From Bacillota bacterium (lineage in GTDB: Bacteria > Bacillota > Clostridia > Lachnospirales > Lachnospiraceae): DNA of 64,000 bases. A program made the position numbers and the translations under genes. The notes beneath the pieces were generated by a model, which searched no databases, had not been told where the DNA came from, and saw nothing but the letters and a program-made list of their open reading frames with translations. Positions 32,397 to 41,723 of the stretch are shown here, in pieces. The DNA is taken from NCBI GenBank assembly GCA_023411555.1, contig JAEYOQ010000037.1, positions 1-64,000 of the forward strand. Reading direction: 5' to 3'. Position 1 is the stretch's first letter. Each line of letters starts with the position of its first letter.

Positions 32397-35015
32397 ATGA
32401 CGGAGCTGCTTAATAAGATAGAATATTACAGTAAACAGTATGAAAGTATAAAAAATTGTAGAAACGATGATAGAAAATTACCTGGCAATGCCTTTTTCAT
32501 CGACCAGGATGAAATACTGACCTTACCTAGAGATGATGGTGACTCCAGATACCCATATGGTCCGGATGGCTTCAATTTCTGGGCCTATTCTTCAGGTTAT
32601 ATGCATTGCAATGAAGGTATTTTTTCACCATTTTTAAGAGTGGCGGAGGGACAGGAGCCAAGGATCGCTTTTTTTGCCGGAAGGTCAGACTCAGAGAAAA
32701 GGGATGAAACGATTTCCTTATTATCCGTACCTATGATTAATTCAAAGGCTACTGTAGATCGCTATACCGTATTCACCAAGTCCTGTGTTTATTATATTAC
32801 TGAGTGGAATGAGATACGCTTTGCAATTAGAGTGTATGTGAATGAGGAGAAAAGGATTGTCTTTTCTTTGATGGTTCAGAACTTAAGCAATAAGCAGGAG
32901 GATATCGTGTTATCCTCTTATTTTAATCCCTTTCTGGTTCATGCAATCTCTGAAAGTGGTGATAACCGATGGTTTCGAGAGACCAGCTTCCATGAAAGCG
33001 ATAAGGAAGATGAGTTAGGTTATTTTCTAGTAAGGACCAATGAAGATTTGAATAGAACCACTTCAATATCTAATTATGGTGTGCTGAAGAGAAAGCTACA
33101 ATGCGGACAAAGAAGCAAGCTTTTACGTCATGAAGAGACCGTATCAAGATACCAGTATGTTGGTGGAAGCAGAAGTAGCTTGCATACACCTAAGGCGGTA
33201 AAGGAGAGGACCTTTGGGACAGCGAAGCATATCTGTGCCTTCTCTGAGGTAGGAGCCTTAGGAGATCTTCTTACTCTTCAATTAGGTGAACAGGATATCA
33301 TACGACTTGATATCACAATGGACTACTTAGAATATTGCCAAGATATCAGCAAGTTACATACTTTAACGAGTAGAGGAATCGATATACAAGTGGTCGATGA
33401 AGGATTAACTAAGCTTGAAGCAAAGGAAAAAGCGAAGGATGAATTGCTGAAGGTAACATTAGGAGGTACGAATAATCCGAGTTTAAAAGAAGATATATTC
33501 AGTCCCTTTATAGAACACCTAAAAAAGCAAGTAGAATTCTGTGCTCTTACCAATGGATATGTTCAGGCTTATGTAGGCTCTCTGATTGGTATTCGAGATA
33601 TCTTCCAGGCCATAGAAGGTTTGCTGATATGGCAGCCAGAGGCAGCAAAGAGAAAGATGCTGGAGGCACTGGATTTTACTGCCCCTAGTGGAAGATGTCC
33701 AAGACAATATACCCTTCCAACCAGAGAGGGTGCTCCCCACGAGATGGATCTGCGTGCTTTTATCGATCAAGGAGTATGGGTCATATCAACCATTATTACA
33801 TACCTAAAGTATACCAATGATTTTGCTTTTCTTAAGGAAGAGTGCGGTTATTATGAGATCATTGATGAAAAGAACAAGATCGTTAAGAAAAGTCCTAAGA
33901 GAGATAGCGTCTTAGAACATATGCTAAAGATCATGAACTACCTGATTACCAACAGAGATCATGAGATTACAAAGTGTGTCAGGGTATTGTATGGGGACTG
34001 GAATGATGCCCTTGACGGACTTGGCGTAAGTAAGGATCCTAATCAGGAATTCGGTACCGGAGTATCCGTAATGGTATCCCTTCAGGTATATCAGAATCTG
34101 ACAGAGATGGAAGAGCTGCTAAGGAAAATAGATGAAAGTAAATATGCCTCTTTATTATCGGAATATAAGCAGGCAAAAGGTGAGATTAAAGAAGGCTTAA
34201 ATAAATATGGTATCGTTACAGACGAGAATGGAGAAAAAAGGATTGTTCATGGATGGGGTGATCAGGTATCCTATTATGTGGGGAGCTTTGATGATCCGGA
34301 TCATAAGTCACGTCATGGACTGACCTCCAATGCATTCTGGGTATTATCCGGTATGCTTGATGAAGATATCAGTATGAAGGATATCATCCTGGATGCCTTT
34401 GATCGTTTGGATTCAAAGTATGGAATGAAGACCTTTGATCCCCATTTTGAACCGGATACAAAAGGGGTGGGTAGAATACCGAAGCTTCCGGCAGGAACAG
34501 CAGAAAACGGGGCAGCCTATATACACGCTTCCTTGTTTGGAGTAATGGCAATGTTTCGTATGGGACATTCTGAGCTGGCTTGGAACCAGCTGATTAAGTC
34601 ACTACCCTTTACCCACGATTATGTCTCCTGTTCGCCTTATGTTATGCCAAACTCCTATTGCTATAACGAAGAAAAGAATATCGATGGATATTCTATGGCT
34701 GATTGGCAGACAGGTAGCTCCAACGTGCTTTTAAAGCTACTTGTAAAATATGTTTTTGGCCTATGCCCCGAGTATGAGGGAATTTGGATTCAACCGGCAA
34801 CCTATCTACCCTTTGAAGCCTTTGATTTCAAGGTAAGATTAAAGAATTGCAATGTGGTTATCTCCTATCAGCCAGAAAAGGATAGTAAGCGTAGGTTCTA
34901 TGTTAATGGAGTAGAAAGAAACGGTGTCTATGACAAGGTATTGCAGCTGAATAAATTATGGATCGCTAATGAGGAGCTTAATTGCAAGGAGATAAATATC
35001 CAGGTGATAGGATAA
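32397..35015 (+). CDS. GH94-like glycoside phosphorylase
   Basis: 872 residues, the size of cellobiose/chitobiose phosphorylases. The N-terminal beta-sandwich region (about 1-290) includes SRYPYGPDGFNFWAY. The (alpha/alpha)6 barrel follows, with RCPRQYTLPTREG near 429-441 and YGDWNDALDGLG, where D534 or D537 matches the catalytic acid of GH94. NGAAYIHASLFGVMAM and IDGYSMADWQTGSSN match the conserved C-terminal barrel motifs. The expected reaction is phosphate-driven cleavage of an oligosaccharide giving a sugar 1-phosphate. No signal peptide, so it acts in the cytoplasm. The specificity, and whether it belongs to GH94 or a sister family, is open. Confidence 0.82.
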   Translation: MTELLNKIEYYSKQYESIKNCRNDDRKLPGNAFFIDQDEILTLPRDDGDSRYPYGPDGFNFWAYSSGYMHCNEGIFSPFLRVAEGQEPRIAFFAGRSDSEKRDETISLLSVPMINSKATVDRYTVFTKSCVYYITEWNEIRFAIRVYVNEEKRIVFSLMVQNLSNKQEDIVLSSYFNPFLVHAISESGDNRWFRETSFHESDKEDELGYFLVRTNEDLNRTTSISNYGVLKRKLQCGQRSKLLRHEETVSRYQYVGGSRSSLHTPKAVKERTFGTAKHICAFSEVGALGDLLTLQLGEQDIIRLDITMDYLEYCQDISKLHTLTSRGIDIQVVDEGLTKLEAKEKAKDELLKVTLGGTNNPSLKEDIFSPFIEHLKKQVEFCALTNGYVQAYVGSLIGIRDIFQAIEGLLIWQPEAAKRKMLEALDFTAPSGRCPRQYTLPTREGAPHEMDLRAFIDQGVWVISTIITYLKYTNDFAFLKEECGYYEIIDEKNKIVKKSPKRDSVLEHMLKIMNYLITNRDHEITKCVRVLYGDWNDALDGLGVSKDPNQEFGTGVSVMVSLQVYQNLTEMEELLRKIDESKYASLLSEYKQAKGEIKEGLNKYGIVTDENGEKRIVHGWGDQVSYYVGSFDDPDHKSRHGLTSNAFWVLSGMLDEDISMKDIILDAFDRLDSKYGMKTFDPHFEPDTKGVGRIPKLPAGTAENGAAYIHASLFGVMAMFRMGHSELAWNQLIKSLPFTHDYVSCSPYVMPNSYCYNEEKNIDGYSMADWQTGSSNVLLKLLVKYVFGLCPEYEGIWIQPATYLPFEAFDFKVRLKNCNVVISYQPEKDSKRRFYVNGVERNGVYDKVLQLNKLWIANEELNCKEINIQVIG

Positions 35016-35090
35016 ATAATTTTATTGCTTTGCAAAATTATGTCATAGATTAGGTGAATGAAAAATGATAGGAAAAGGAGAACTGGGGTT

Positions 35091-36449
35091 ATGATGAATT
35101 ATGATGTAATCGTGGTTGGCGGAGGTATTTCGGGAGTCATGTCAGCTATTACTGCAGCCAAGGAAGGTGCAAAAACGCTGGTAATAGAGAAGTATGGATT
35201 CATGGGCGGAATGTTAACGGCTGCCGGCGTAGGACCAATGATGACCTATCACGTAGAGAATCGACAGGTTATAAAGGGAAGTACCGGAAGGCTGATTGAT
35301 CGATTAGTTGAAAAGAAAAAATCACCGGGCCATATACTAGATACCATTGGATATACCTATACGGTTACGCCCTTTGATGCCGAAGGGATGAAGCATGAGC
35401 TTGAGCTTATGCTCCTTGAAAGTGGTGCCGATATTCTTTATCATACCATGCTGTCTGGTGTGAAGGTGTCCGATGGTAAGATCGAGAGTATAACCATCAG
35501 CAATAAGGCAGGGCTAAGTGAAATAAGTGCTAAGGTATATATTGATGCCACCGGTGATGGGGATCTTTCCGCATGGGCAGGAGTGGAATTCACCAAGGGA
35601 AGAGAAGTGGATGGAGCTTGTCAGCCCATGACCATGAATATGAAGATGGCGAATGTAGACATTGAGGCAGTGAAGGCCTTTGTCAAGGAGAATCCGGACG
35701 AATTCCCCTTCCTTAAGGGAAATACAGACATTGTGGATACAGCCCCCAGACTCGCTGTTAGCGGATATGAGAATATTGTGAAGAAGGGGAGAGAGGATGG
35801 AGCTCTTACCTTTAATACAGAGGCAATCCTTTTCTTTGAAACGAATAACCCCGGAGAAGTCATTGTTAATACAACAAGAATCAGAGGACTGGATGCTACC
35901 GATCCCTGGGATCTGACCAAGGCGGAAATCGAGGGCAGAAGGCAGGTACGTAACCTTGAGACCTTCTTACATGAAAGGGTCAGAGGCTTTGAAAATGCCA
36001 TACTTTTAAGCACAGGACCTAATATCGGTGTAAGAGGCTCACGTCAGATTAAGGGCCTATATACATTAACCCTGGAGGATATTGTATCGGCAAGAACCTT
36101 TGATGATGTAATCGCTCATGGTGGATATCCGGTTGATGTTCATCATCCCGATGGTGATGACGAGGTAGTAAAGGAAGAGGATAATATCACCTATGGATCC
36201 ATGTACAGTGTTCCTTATCGCTGTCTGGTCAATCATCAGATTACGAATTTAGTAACCGTTGGCAGATGTATCTCTGCAACCTTTGAAGCGCAAGGTGCCA
36301 TAAGAACAACACCGATTGTTGGGGCAATTGCCGAAGCGGGAGGAGCAGCGGCATATCTTGCAGCAAAAAATGGACAAAAAGCAAGTGATATTAATATAAA
36401 AGAAATGCAGGATATTTTATTAAAAGCAGGAGCTTATCTAAAGCTGTAA
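35091..36449 (+). CDS. FAD-dependent oxidoreductase (FAD_oxidored family)
   Basis: 452 residues from the ATG at 35091, which has AAAGGAG ten bases upstream; the ATG at 35058 has no such site. The dinucleotide fold VIVVGGGISGVMSA and IEKYGFMGGMLTAAGVGPM are at the N terminus. DATGDGDLSAWAG near 157-169 and VGRCISATFEAQGAIRTTPIVGA near the C terminus are characteristic of this flavoprotein group. It is the last gene of the operon, before a strong terminator. It likely oxidises a sugar or cyclic substrate. Confidence 0.87.
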   Translation: MMNYDVIVVGGGISGVMSAITAAKEGAKTLVIEKYGFMGGMLTAAGVGPMMTYHVENRQVIKGSTGRLIDRLVEKKKSPGHILDTIGYTYTVTPFDAEGMKHELELMLLESGADILYHTMLSGVKVSDGKIESITISNKAGLSEISAKVYIDATGDGDLSAWAGVEFTKGREVDGACQPMTMNMKMANVDIEAVKAFVKENPDEFPFLKGNTDIVDTAPRLAVSGYENIVKKGREDGALTFNTEAILFFETNNPGEVIVNTTRIRGLDATDPWDLTKAEIEGRRQVRNLETFLHERVRGFENAILLSTGPNIGVRGSRQIKGLYTLTLEDIVSARTFDDVIAHGGYPVDVHHPDGDDEVVKEEDNITYGSMYSVPYRCLVNHQITNLVTVGRCISATFEAQGAIRTTPIVGAIAEAGGAAAYLAAKNGQKASDINIKEMQDILLKAGAYLKL

Positions 36450-36507
36450 ATATGGAATAAATGTATAAGGGTGTTCCCATTGGTCCCCTTTACATACACG
36501 GATAATA

Positions 36508-36570
36508 AAACAGCATCCCTACGACGAAATCTCATTTACGTATTGAGATTACTTCGTAGGGATGCTGTTT
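36508..36570 (+). terminator. Strong terminator of the catabolic operon
   Basis: A perfect 17-bp stem (AAACAGCATCCCTACGA with TCGTAGGGATGCTGTTT) extended inward by ATCTCA/TGAGAT pairing. The 3' arm ends in TTT followed by ATAT. It lies 58 bases after the flavoprotein stop. The rest of the 336-bp gap up to 36786 holds the shared element at 36610 and the ribosome site, and no gene. Confidence 0.85.
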
Positions 36571-36609
36571 ATATGCTTATTAACAACCAAGTTACATATA
36601 TTTCCATAT

Positions 36610-36674
36610 TTCGTGTCAAAAAAACATGTTTCATGCAGAAGACGGTTTTTTTGTCTGATTTTTGGTAAAGTGAA
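36610..36674 (+). promoter_or_regulatory. Shared upstream element of SLH gene 1
   Basis: TTCGTGTCAAAAAAACATG is followed by TTTCATGCAGAAGACGGT and, 20 bases on, by TTTTTGGTAAAGT. The same blocks in the same order occur upstream of the second SLH gene (58693-58760). It lies about 110 bases before the start codon, so it is a good candidate for a common promoter or regulator site. Confidence 0.6.
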
Positions 36675-36785
36675 TATGGATTATTCGGATGCTTAAGGTA
36701 ATAGGGCTTACTCCCTGCGGTGACCTTCGAGTTAAAGGGGGGGGAAATTATAACTACAGTAGATTAGTAATGGAGGAAATGACAC

Positions 36786-39700
36786 ATGAAAAAGCGAATA
36801 CTTAGCTTAATGCTTGTGCTTTGTATGGTGTTTACCATGGTGCCTAGTAGGGCATTTGCCACAGAGGGTACAGAGCCAATCGGTGCAAGCAGTGTAACAG
36901 ACAGCGGCGAGTCTGCTGTTTGCCAGCATGAGCATAATGAACATTGTGGGTACTTAGAAGCAGTAGGGGGAGCAGACTGCACCCATGAATGTAAGCTGTG
37001 TAAGCCCACAGAGGTACAGCCAGATCAGCCCCAGGCAGACTGCAACTGTGAAACCAAATGCACCCTTGCGGACGAGGAAAATGCAGTGGAAGAAAGCGTT
37101 AAAGCAGACTGCCCTGTTTGTGGTGTAGAAAATGCCGATTTGAGCTTGTGCAAAGCACAGACCCTGCCGCCGGCACAGCTGAATGCAGTAGAGCGAGCTT
37201 TTACACTGAGCGGGCAGGTAATCCAAGCCACACTGGCAGGAGACCTCATTACCGGCGATGGTTATAGCTTCGACTCTGACACCGGCACACTGACCGTCAC
37301 GACCAATGGTGGGACTAGAAATTGGCGTTCGGATGAAAGAATCGTTGGATCAGGCAGCACAAAGAACTACACTGTGGTCCAATCCGTAAGCATTGGAAGT
37401 GACGTAGCAGAGATCGGTACGTCCGCTTTTGAGAACTGCACCGCCCTGACTGAGCTAGAGCTACCCCAAGGCCTCACCCGAATCCTTAGCAACGCTTTTG
37501 AGAACTGTACCGCCCTGACGAGTGTGGACTTTGGGAATAACACTTCGCTTAATGAAATAGGTAGATCTGCCTTTGAGAAATGCACCAAGTTGAAAACGGT
37601 AAACTTTGCGGATTGTACTGGTTTAAAGAACATTGGTAACTATGCGTTCAAGGGCTGCACCGCCCTGACCGAGATGGAGCTCCCTAACGGCATCACCAAG
37701 ATCGGTGCTTACGCCTTTGAGAGCACAGCCCTGACCTCAGTGACCATCCCTGCCAGTGTCAGCAATATCGAAGAATATATTAATTTGAGTTATGAAAGCG
37801 GTATTTTTAAAGACTGTCAGTTATTACAAACGGTGGTTTTTGAGAATAACAGCCAACTGGGGAAAATAGGTAGCTTCGCCTTTAAGGGTTGCAAAGCTCT
37901 GACCAGTGTAGACTTTGGGAATAGCAGTATGAGTGTAGCGATAGCTTCCTATGCCTTTGATGGCTGTATAGCCCTAACCTCTATAGACATCCCTGTACAG
38001 ATCTCTAGCATCGACAGTTATGCCTTTACTAACTGTAGTAACTTAGAGACTGTGAACTTTAAACGAATGACTGCACCCAAGATATATGAAAATGTGTTCT
38101 ACAGAGCGGGCACAACCAAGGGGCATGTCACCATCACCGTCCCGGAAGACGCAATTGGTTATAACAGCGACAATTGGAGTAAGTTCAAATACAATACCCT
38201 GTTCCCGGAAGACAAGCAGAATTTGGATGCACCCGCCGTACCCCAAAATATCAGTTTCTCCTTTGATGGCGATAACGCGGGCAAGTTGATGGGATCTAAG
38301 GATAGCATGGAATACAGACTATCTGATAGCACCTGGTGGAGTTGTTCTGAGAATACCCCCTTACCGATGAACGGTATTACAACTTATGGCATTCGAGTTC
38401 GAGTGAAGTCAGTTGGATATACGCCCGCCAGCGAAGAGATGTATATTCCTATCACCCAGGCGGATAAACCGGTAGGGCTTACTGCGGAAGTAGCCACCGG
38501 TGGGGACAGCAACGGTAAAATCAAAGGCACCACCGCGGCCATGGAATACAGTACAATCAGTAATTTTACTAAAGATGTGTTTCCTTGCGCCGATGGGGAG
38601 ACCACCGGTCTTGCAGCGGGTACCTACTATGTCCGTGTCAAGGCCACCGGTACCGTGCTGGCCAGCACGAATACCGAGATCAAAGTAAAGGCCGAGGTTA
38701 CCGTGCCTGATGCGGGAAGTAAGATCTATACCGGCACAACGTTAAAAAGTGATTTGGTCACAAATGATTTCTACACCGTCAATACCAATTATGGCGGCAT
38801 AAACGTGGGCACCTACAATGTGGTACTGACGCTCAAAAAAACTATCTACATATGGTCGGACGGCACCACTACATCCAAGACGATTCCATTTACCATTACG
38901 AAAGCGGCTGCAAAAGACCTAACTGCTGCTCCAGCCATCAACTATGGTACAGAGACCATAGCCACCACCACGGGCATGGAGTATAAGGTCGGTGTGGGTG
39001 GCACTTGGACAGCCTGCACCGCCAATATGAGTCCAACCGCCTTTGGCTGGGATGGCAGTGAGGCGGTAACTGTCCAGTTCCGCGCCAAGAATGATGCCAA
39101 TCACGAAACCAGCATTGTAGAAAGAACCCTCACCATCCCCGCCCGTCCTGCCGCACCCGCCACCTCTAGCTTTACCATCACCAAGCCTTTCAAGGGTGGC
39201 AGCGACGGAAAGCTGAGCGGTATCACCGCCGCAATGGAATACAAAACCGACAGCGAAGTCTGGACGGCTGGTACCGGCACTGCGCTTACTGGTATCACCG
39301 AAGGAACGAGCTACACCATCCGTTTTAAGGCCACAGACGTAGCTTTTGCTAGCGAAACCGTCAATGTCACTATGACCAGTAAGACCGATGTCAGTGGACA
39401 AATCACCTTCGCAAATGGCTTAACCACCTATAACGGCATGGTACAGATCCATGAGACGGCCGTGAGGGATGCCGGCGTCACCGGTGGCAGCTTTGTCTAC
39501 ACCTACACCACCGCTGACGGCACACTGGACGGCGGCAAGCCCAAGGGGGCGGGCACCTACACGGTCACCGCTAAGTACGAAACTGATACCGTGATGGGGG
39601 TGAAAACGGCTACCTTCACCATCGAGAAGAAATCCGTTACCGTGCAGGCAGACAACAAGTCCATGAGCAAGGGGGATGCACTACCAGCCCTTACTTACAA

Positions 39701-41600
39701 TGTAACTGGCTTGGTCAACGGAGATAACATAACAACTGATCCGACCATGGAAATAGCAACGGATGGAAATACAGTAGGCACATTTGACATTACGATAAGC
39801 GGTGGTGTAGTGGACAATAGTGCAAATTATAGTATCATATACATTAATGGAACACTGACCGTTACGGATGCACCGACTGTTACCCATACCATTACCGCAA
39901 CAGCAGGAACAGGAGGAACAATTTCTCCAAGTGGCAGTGTAGCGGTAAATAACGGCGAAAGCAAAACCTTTATCATTACACCAAACAGCAATTACTCGAT
40001 TGCAGAAGTAAAGGTAGACGGTGTAAGCCAAGGCATTATTGCAAGCTATACCTTTGAGAACATAACAGCTAACCATACCATTTCCGCAACCTTTAGCTAT
40101 AACGGCGGTAGCAGTGGTGGCGGATCTTCATCTGGTGACGAATCTTCCTCCGGTGGTGGTTCATCGGATAATCATGACAGCAATATCACAGTAACCCCAC
40201 CTCCTGCCGAAGAGCCAAATACCCCAACCGAGGCTAATATCAAGGTAGACGGCAAGGTCAATTCAGATGGCAATGCAACGGTAAATATTACTGACAAAGC
40301 AATAAACGATGCATATAACAAAGCACTTGCCGATGCTAGAAAAAACGGTAACGAAGCAAATGGCATTATCCTTGTGCTGAATGTAGATACAGGAAATAAA
40401 ACGGCAAACAGCTTGACGGTATATCTACCTAAAACCGTGCAGGATACCATTATCAGCAGGAAGATTATGAAAACCGTGGTGGTGGTAGACGATCCGGATA
40501 TTAAAATTGATATGGATTTATATGCCGTGAAAGAAATTAATAAACAGGCAAAGGCAGATGTAGAAATTACTGCCACGAAGCAGGATAAGAGCAAGCTATC
40601 CAGCAAGGCCAAAAAAGCCATCGGTACTCGCCCTGTCTTTGACCTCAAGGTAAACTACGGTAGTGGCAAACAGGTTTCAGACTTTGGTTCAGGCAGTGTG
40701 GTGGTAGAAATCCCATATACACTGGGTGCAAACGAAAAAGCGGGAAATCTTCATGCGATTTATATTGATGCAAAGGGTAATGTACAATGGCTGACAAACT
40801 CTGTATACGACAGCGTAAACAAGGTAATTCGCTTTAGCACCAATCACTTCTCCACCTACGGTGTTGGCTACAAAACGGTAGAAAGCAATTTTACCGACAT
40901 TATTAGTCATTGGGCAAAGGATAGTATTGATTTTGTAGTCGCTCGCGGCTTCATGAGTGGTACTAGTGCCACAACCTTTAGTCCAAACACAGGCATAAAA
41001 AGAGGAGAGCTTGTTACTGCTCTTGGCAGACTGGCAGAGGTTGATGTAAGTAAGTTCAAAACCAGCAGCTTCAGCGATGTGAAAGACGATGCCTACTACA
41101 TGGCTTATGTAGAATGGGCAACAAAGAATAGCATTGTGGACGGCATTAGCGCTGATATGTTTGATCCAGATAGCGAAACCACTCGTGAGCAGATGGCGGT
41201 TATCATGGCAAACTACGCTAAGGCAATCGGCTTTTCTATGTCAAAGGTATACGAAGAAAACATCTTTACAGACGATGTAAATATCGGTGCTTGGGCAAAG
41301 GATGCAGTAAAGCAGATGCAGATGGCAGGTATCATCCGTGGCAAAGAAGGTAATAAATTTAACCCACGGGGCACAGCCACCCGTGCAGAGGTTTGTGCAG
41401 TCCTGAAACGCTTTGTGGAGCTGATGATATCCAGTGATACAGCGCAGGGCTGGGTAAGGAATGACTCCGGCAAGTGGATGTACTATGAGAATGGCAAGGC
41501 ACTTACCGGTGAGCAAACCATCGGCGGTGTTAGCTATACCTTTAATAGCTATGGAGAAACCAAAGATACACCAAAAGAATTAAGTACTGAAAGCAAATAG
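36786..41600 (+). CDS. Giant SLH-domain surface protein with BspA-type leucine-rich repeats
   Basis: 1604 residues, secreted (signal peptide 1-26, ending AFA). In order: a Cys/His-rich region at about 46-122 with 11 cysteines; BspA-like leucine-rich repeats at about 200-440 (repeating TSIGxxAFxxCxxLTSVxFG-type units); repeated beta modules; MBG-like domains near 870-1030; an InlB-type repeat near 1032-1100 (GGTISPSG, VDGVSQG); a Gly/Ser linker; a conserved domain at about 1145-1350; three SLH domains at about 1368-1550 that would bind pyruvylated cell-wall polymer; and a short aromatic cell-wall-binding-like tail (GKWMYYENGK). GGAGG precedes the ATG. Probably an adhesin. The middle is visibly GC-rich compared with its neighbours. 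Confidence 0.88.
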   Translation: MKKRILSLMLVLCMVFTMVPSRAFATEGTEPIGASSVTDSGESAVCQHEHNEHCGYLEAVGGADCTHECKLCKPTEVQPDQPQADCNCETKCTLADEENAVEESVKADCPVCGVENADLSLCKAQTLPPAQLNAVERAFTLSGQVIQATLAGDLITGDGYSFDSDTGTLTVTTNGGTRNWRSDERIVGSGSTKNYTVVQSVSIGSDVAEIGTSAFENCTALTELELPQGLTRILSNAFENCTALTSVDFGNNTSLNEIGRSAFEKCTKLKTVNFADCTGLKNIGNYAFKGCTALTEMELPNGITKIGAYAFESTALTSVTIPASVSNIEEYINLSYESGIFKDCQLLQTVVFENNSQLGKIGSFAFKGCKALTSVDFGNSSMSVAIASYAFDGCIALTSIDIPVQISSIDSYAFTNCSNLETVNFKRMTAPKIYENVFYRAGTTKGHVTITVPEDAIGYNSDNWSKFKYNTLFPEDKQNLDAPAVPQNISFSFDGDNAGKLMGSKDSMEYRLSDSTWWSCSENTPLPMNGITTYGIRVRVKSVGYTPASEEMYIPITQADKPVGLTAEVATGGDSNGKIKGTTAAMEYSTISNFTKDVFPCADGETTGLAAGTYYVRVKATGTVLASTNTEIKVKAEVTVPDAGSKIYTGTTLKSDLVTNDFYTVNTNYGGINVGTYNVVLTLKKTIYIWSDGTTTSKTIPFTITKAAAKDLTAAPAINYGTETIATTTGMEYKVGVGGTWTACTANMSPTAFGWDGSEAVTVQFRAKNDANHETSIVERTLTIPARPAAPATSSFTITKPFKGGSDGKLSGITAAMEYKTDSEVWTAGTGTALTGITEGTSYTIRFKATDVAFASETVNVTMTSKTDVSGQITFANGLTTYNGMVQIHETAVRDAGVTGGSFVYTYTTADGTLDGGKPKGAGTYTVTAKYETDTVMGVKTATFTIEKKSVTVQADNKSMSKGDALPALTYNVTGLVNGDNITTDPTMEIATDGNTVGTFDITISGGVVDNSANYSIIYINGTLTVTDAPTVTHTITATAGTGGTISPSGSVAVNNGESKTFIITPNSNYSIAEVKVDGVSQGIIASYTFENITANHTISATFSYNGGSSGGGSSSGDESSSGGGSSDNHDSNITVTPPPAEEPNTPTEANIKVDGKVNSDGNATVNITDKAINDAYNKALADARKNGNEANGIILVLNVDTGNKTANSLTVYLPKTVQDTIISRKIMKTVVVVDDPDIKIDMDLYAVKEINKQAKADVEITATKQDKSKLSSKAKKAIGTRPVFDLKVNYGSGKQVSDFGSGSVVVEIPYTLGANEKAGNLHAIYIDAKGNVQWLTNSVYDSVNKVIRFSTNHFSTYGVGYKTVESNFTDIISHWAKDSIDFVVARGFMSGTSATTFSPNTGIKRGELVTALGRLAEVDVSKFKTSSFSDVKDDAYYMAYVEWATKNSIVDGISADMFDPDSETTREQMAVIMANYAKAIGFSMSKVYEENIFTDDVNIGAWAKDAVKQMQMAGIIRGKEGNKFNPRGTATRAEVCAVLKRFVELMISSDTAQGWVRNDSGKWMYYENGKALTGEQTIGGVSYTFNSYGETKDTPKELSTESK

Positions 41601-41617
41601 TAAAATAGCATAAAGCA

Positions 41618-41669
41618 AAAGCGGCAGTGCTGGTGCTTGAAAACCTCAAGCTGCCGGCACTGCCGCTTT
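41618..41669 (+). terminator. Terminator of SLH gene 1
   Basis: A 13-bp outer stem (AAAGCGGCAGTGC with GCACTGCCGCTTT) plus an inner GCTTGA/TCAAGC stem. The 3' arm ends in TTT then G. It lies between convergent genes and, preceded by AAAA, could work on both strands. Confidence 0.85.
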
Positions 41670-41723
41670 GTATAATTGCTTCACAGAATATCTGCGAAGC
41701 TGATATTTTAAATAATACGCTAC

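Noticed and set aside
36585..36600. Thirteen-base match (ATGTAACTTGGTT, inverted) to the interior of the MITE-like element
   Set aside because: No terminal repeats or further similarity nearby; compatible with chance in AT-rich DNA.
38919..39401. 160-codon minus-strand frame inside SLH gene 1
   Set aside because: Falls in the GC-rich module where stop codons are rare; composition artefact of the sense gene.
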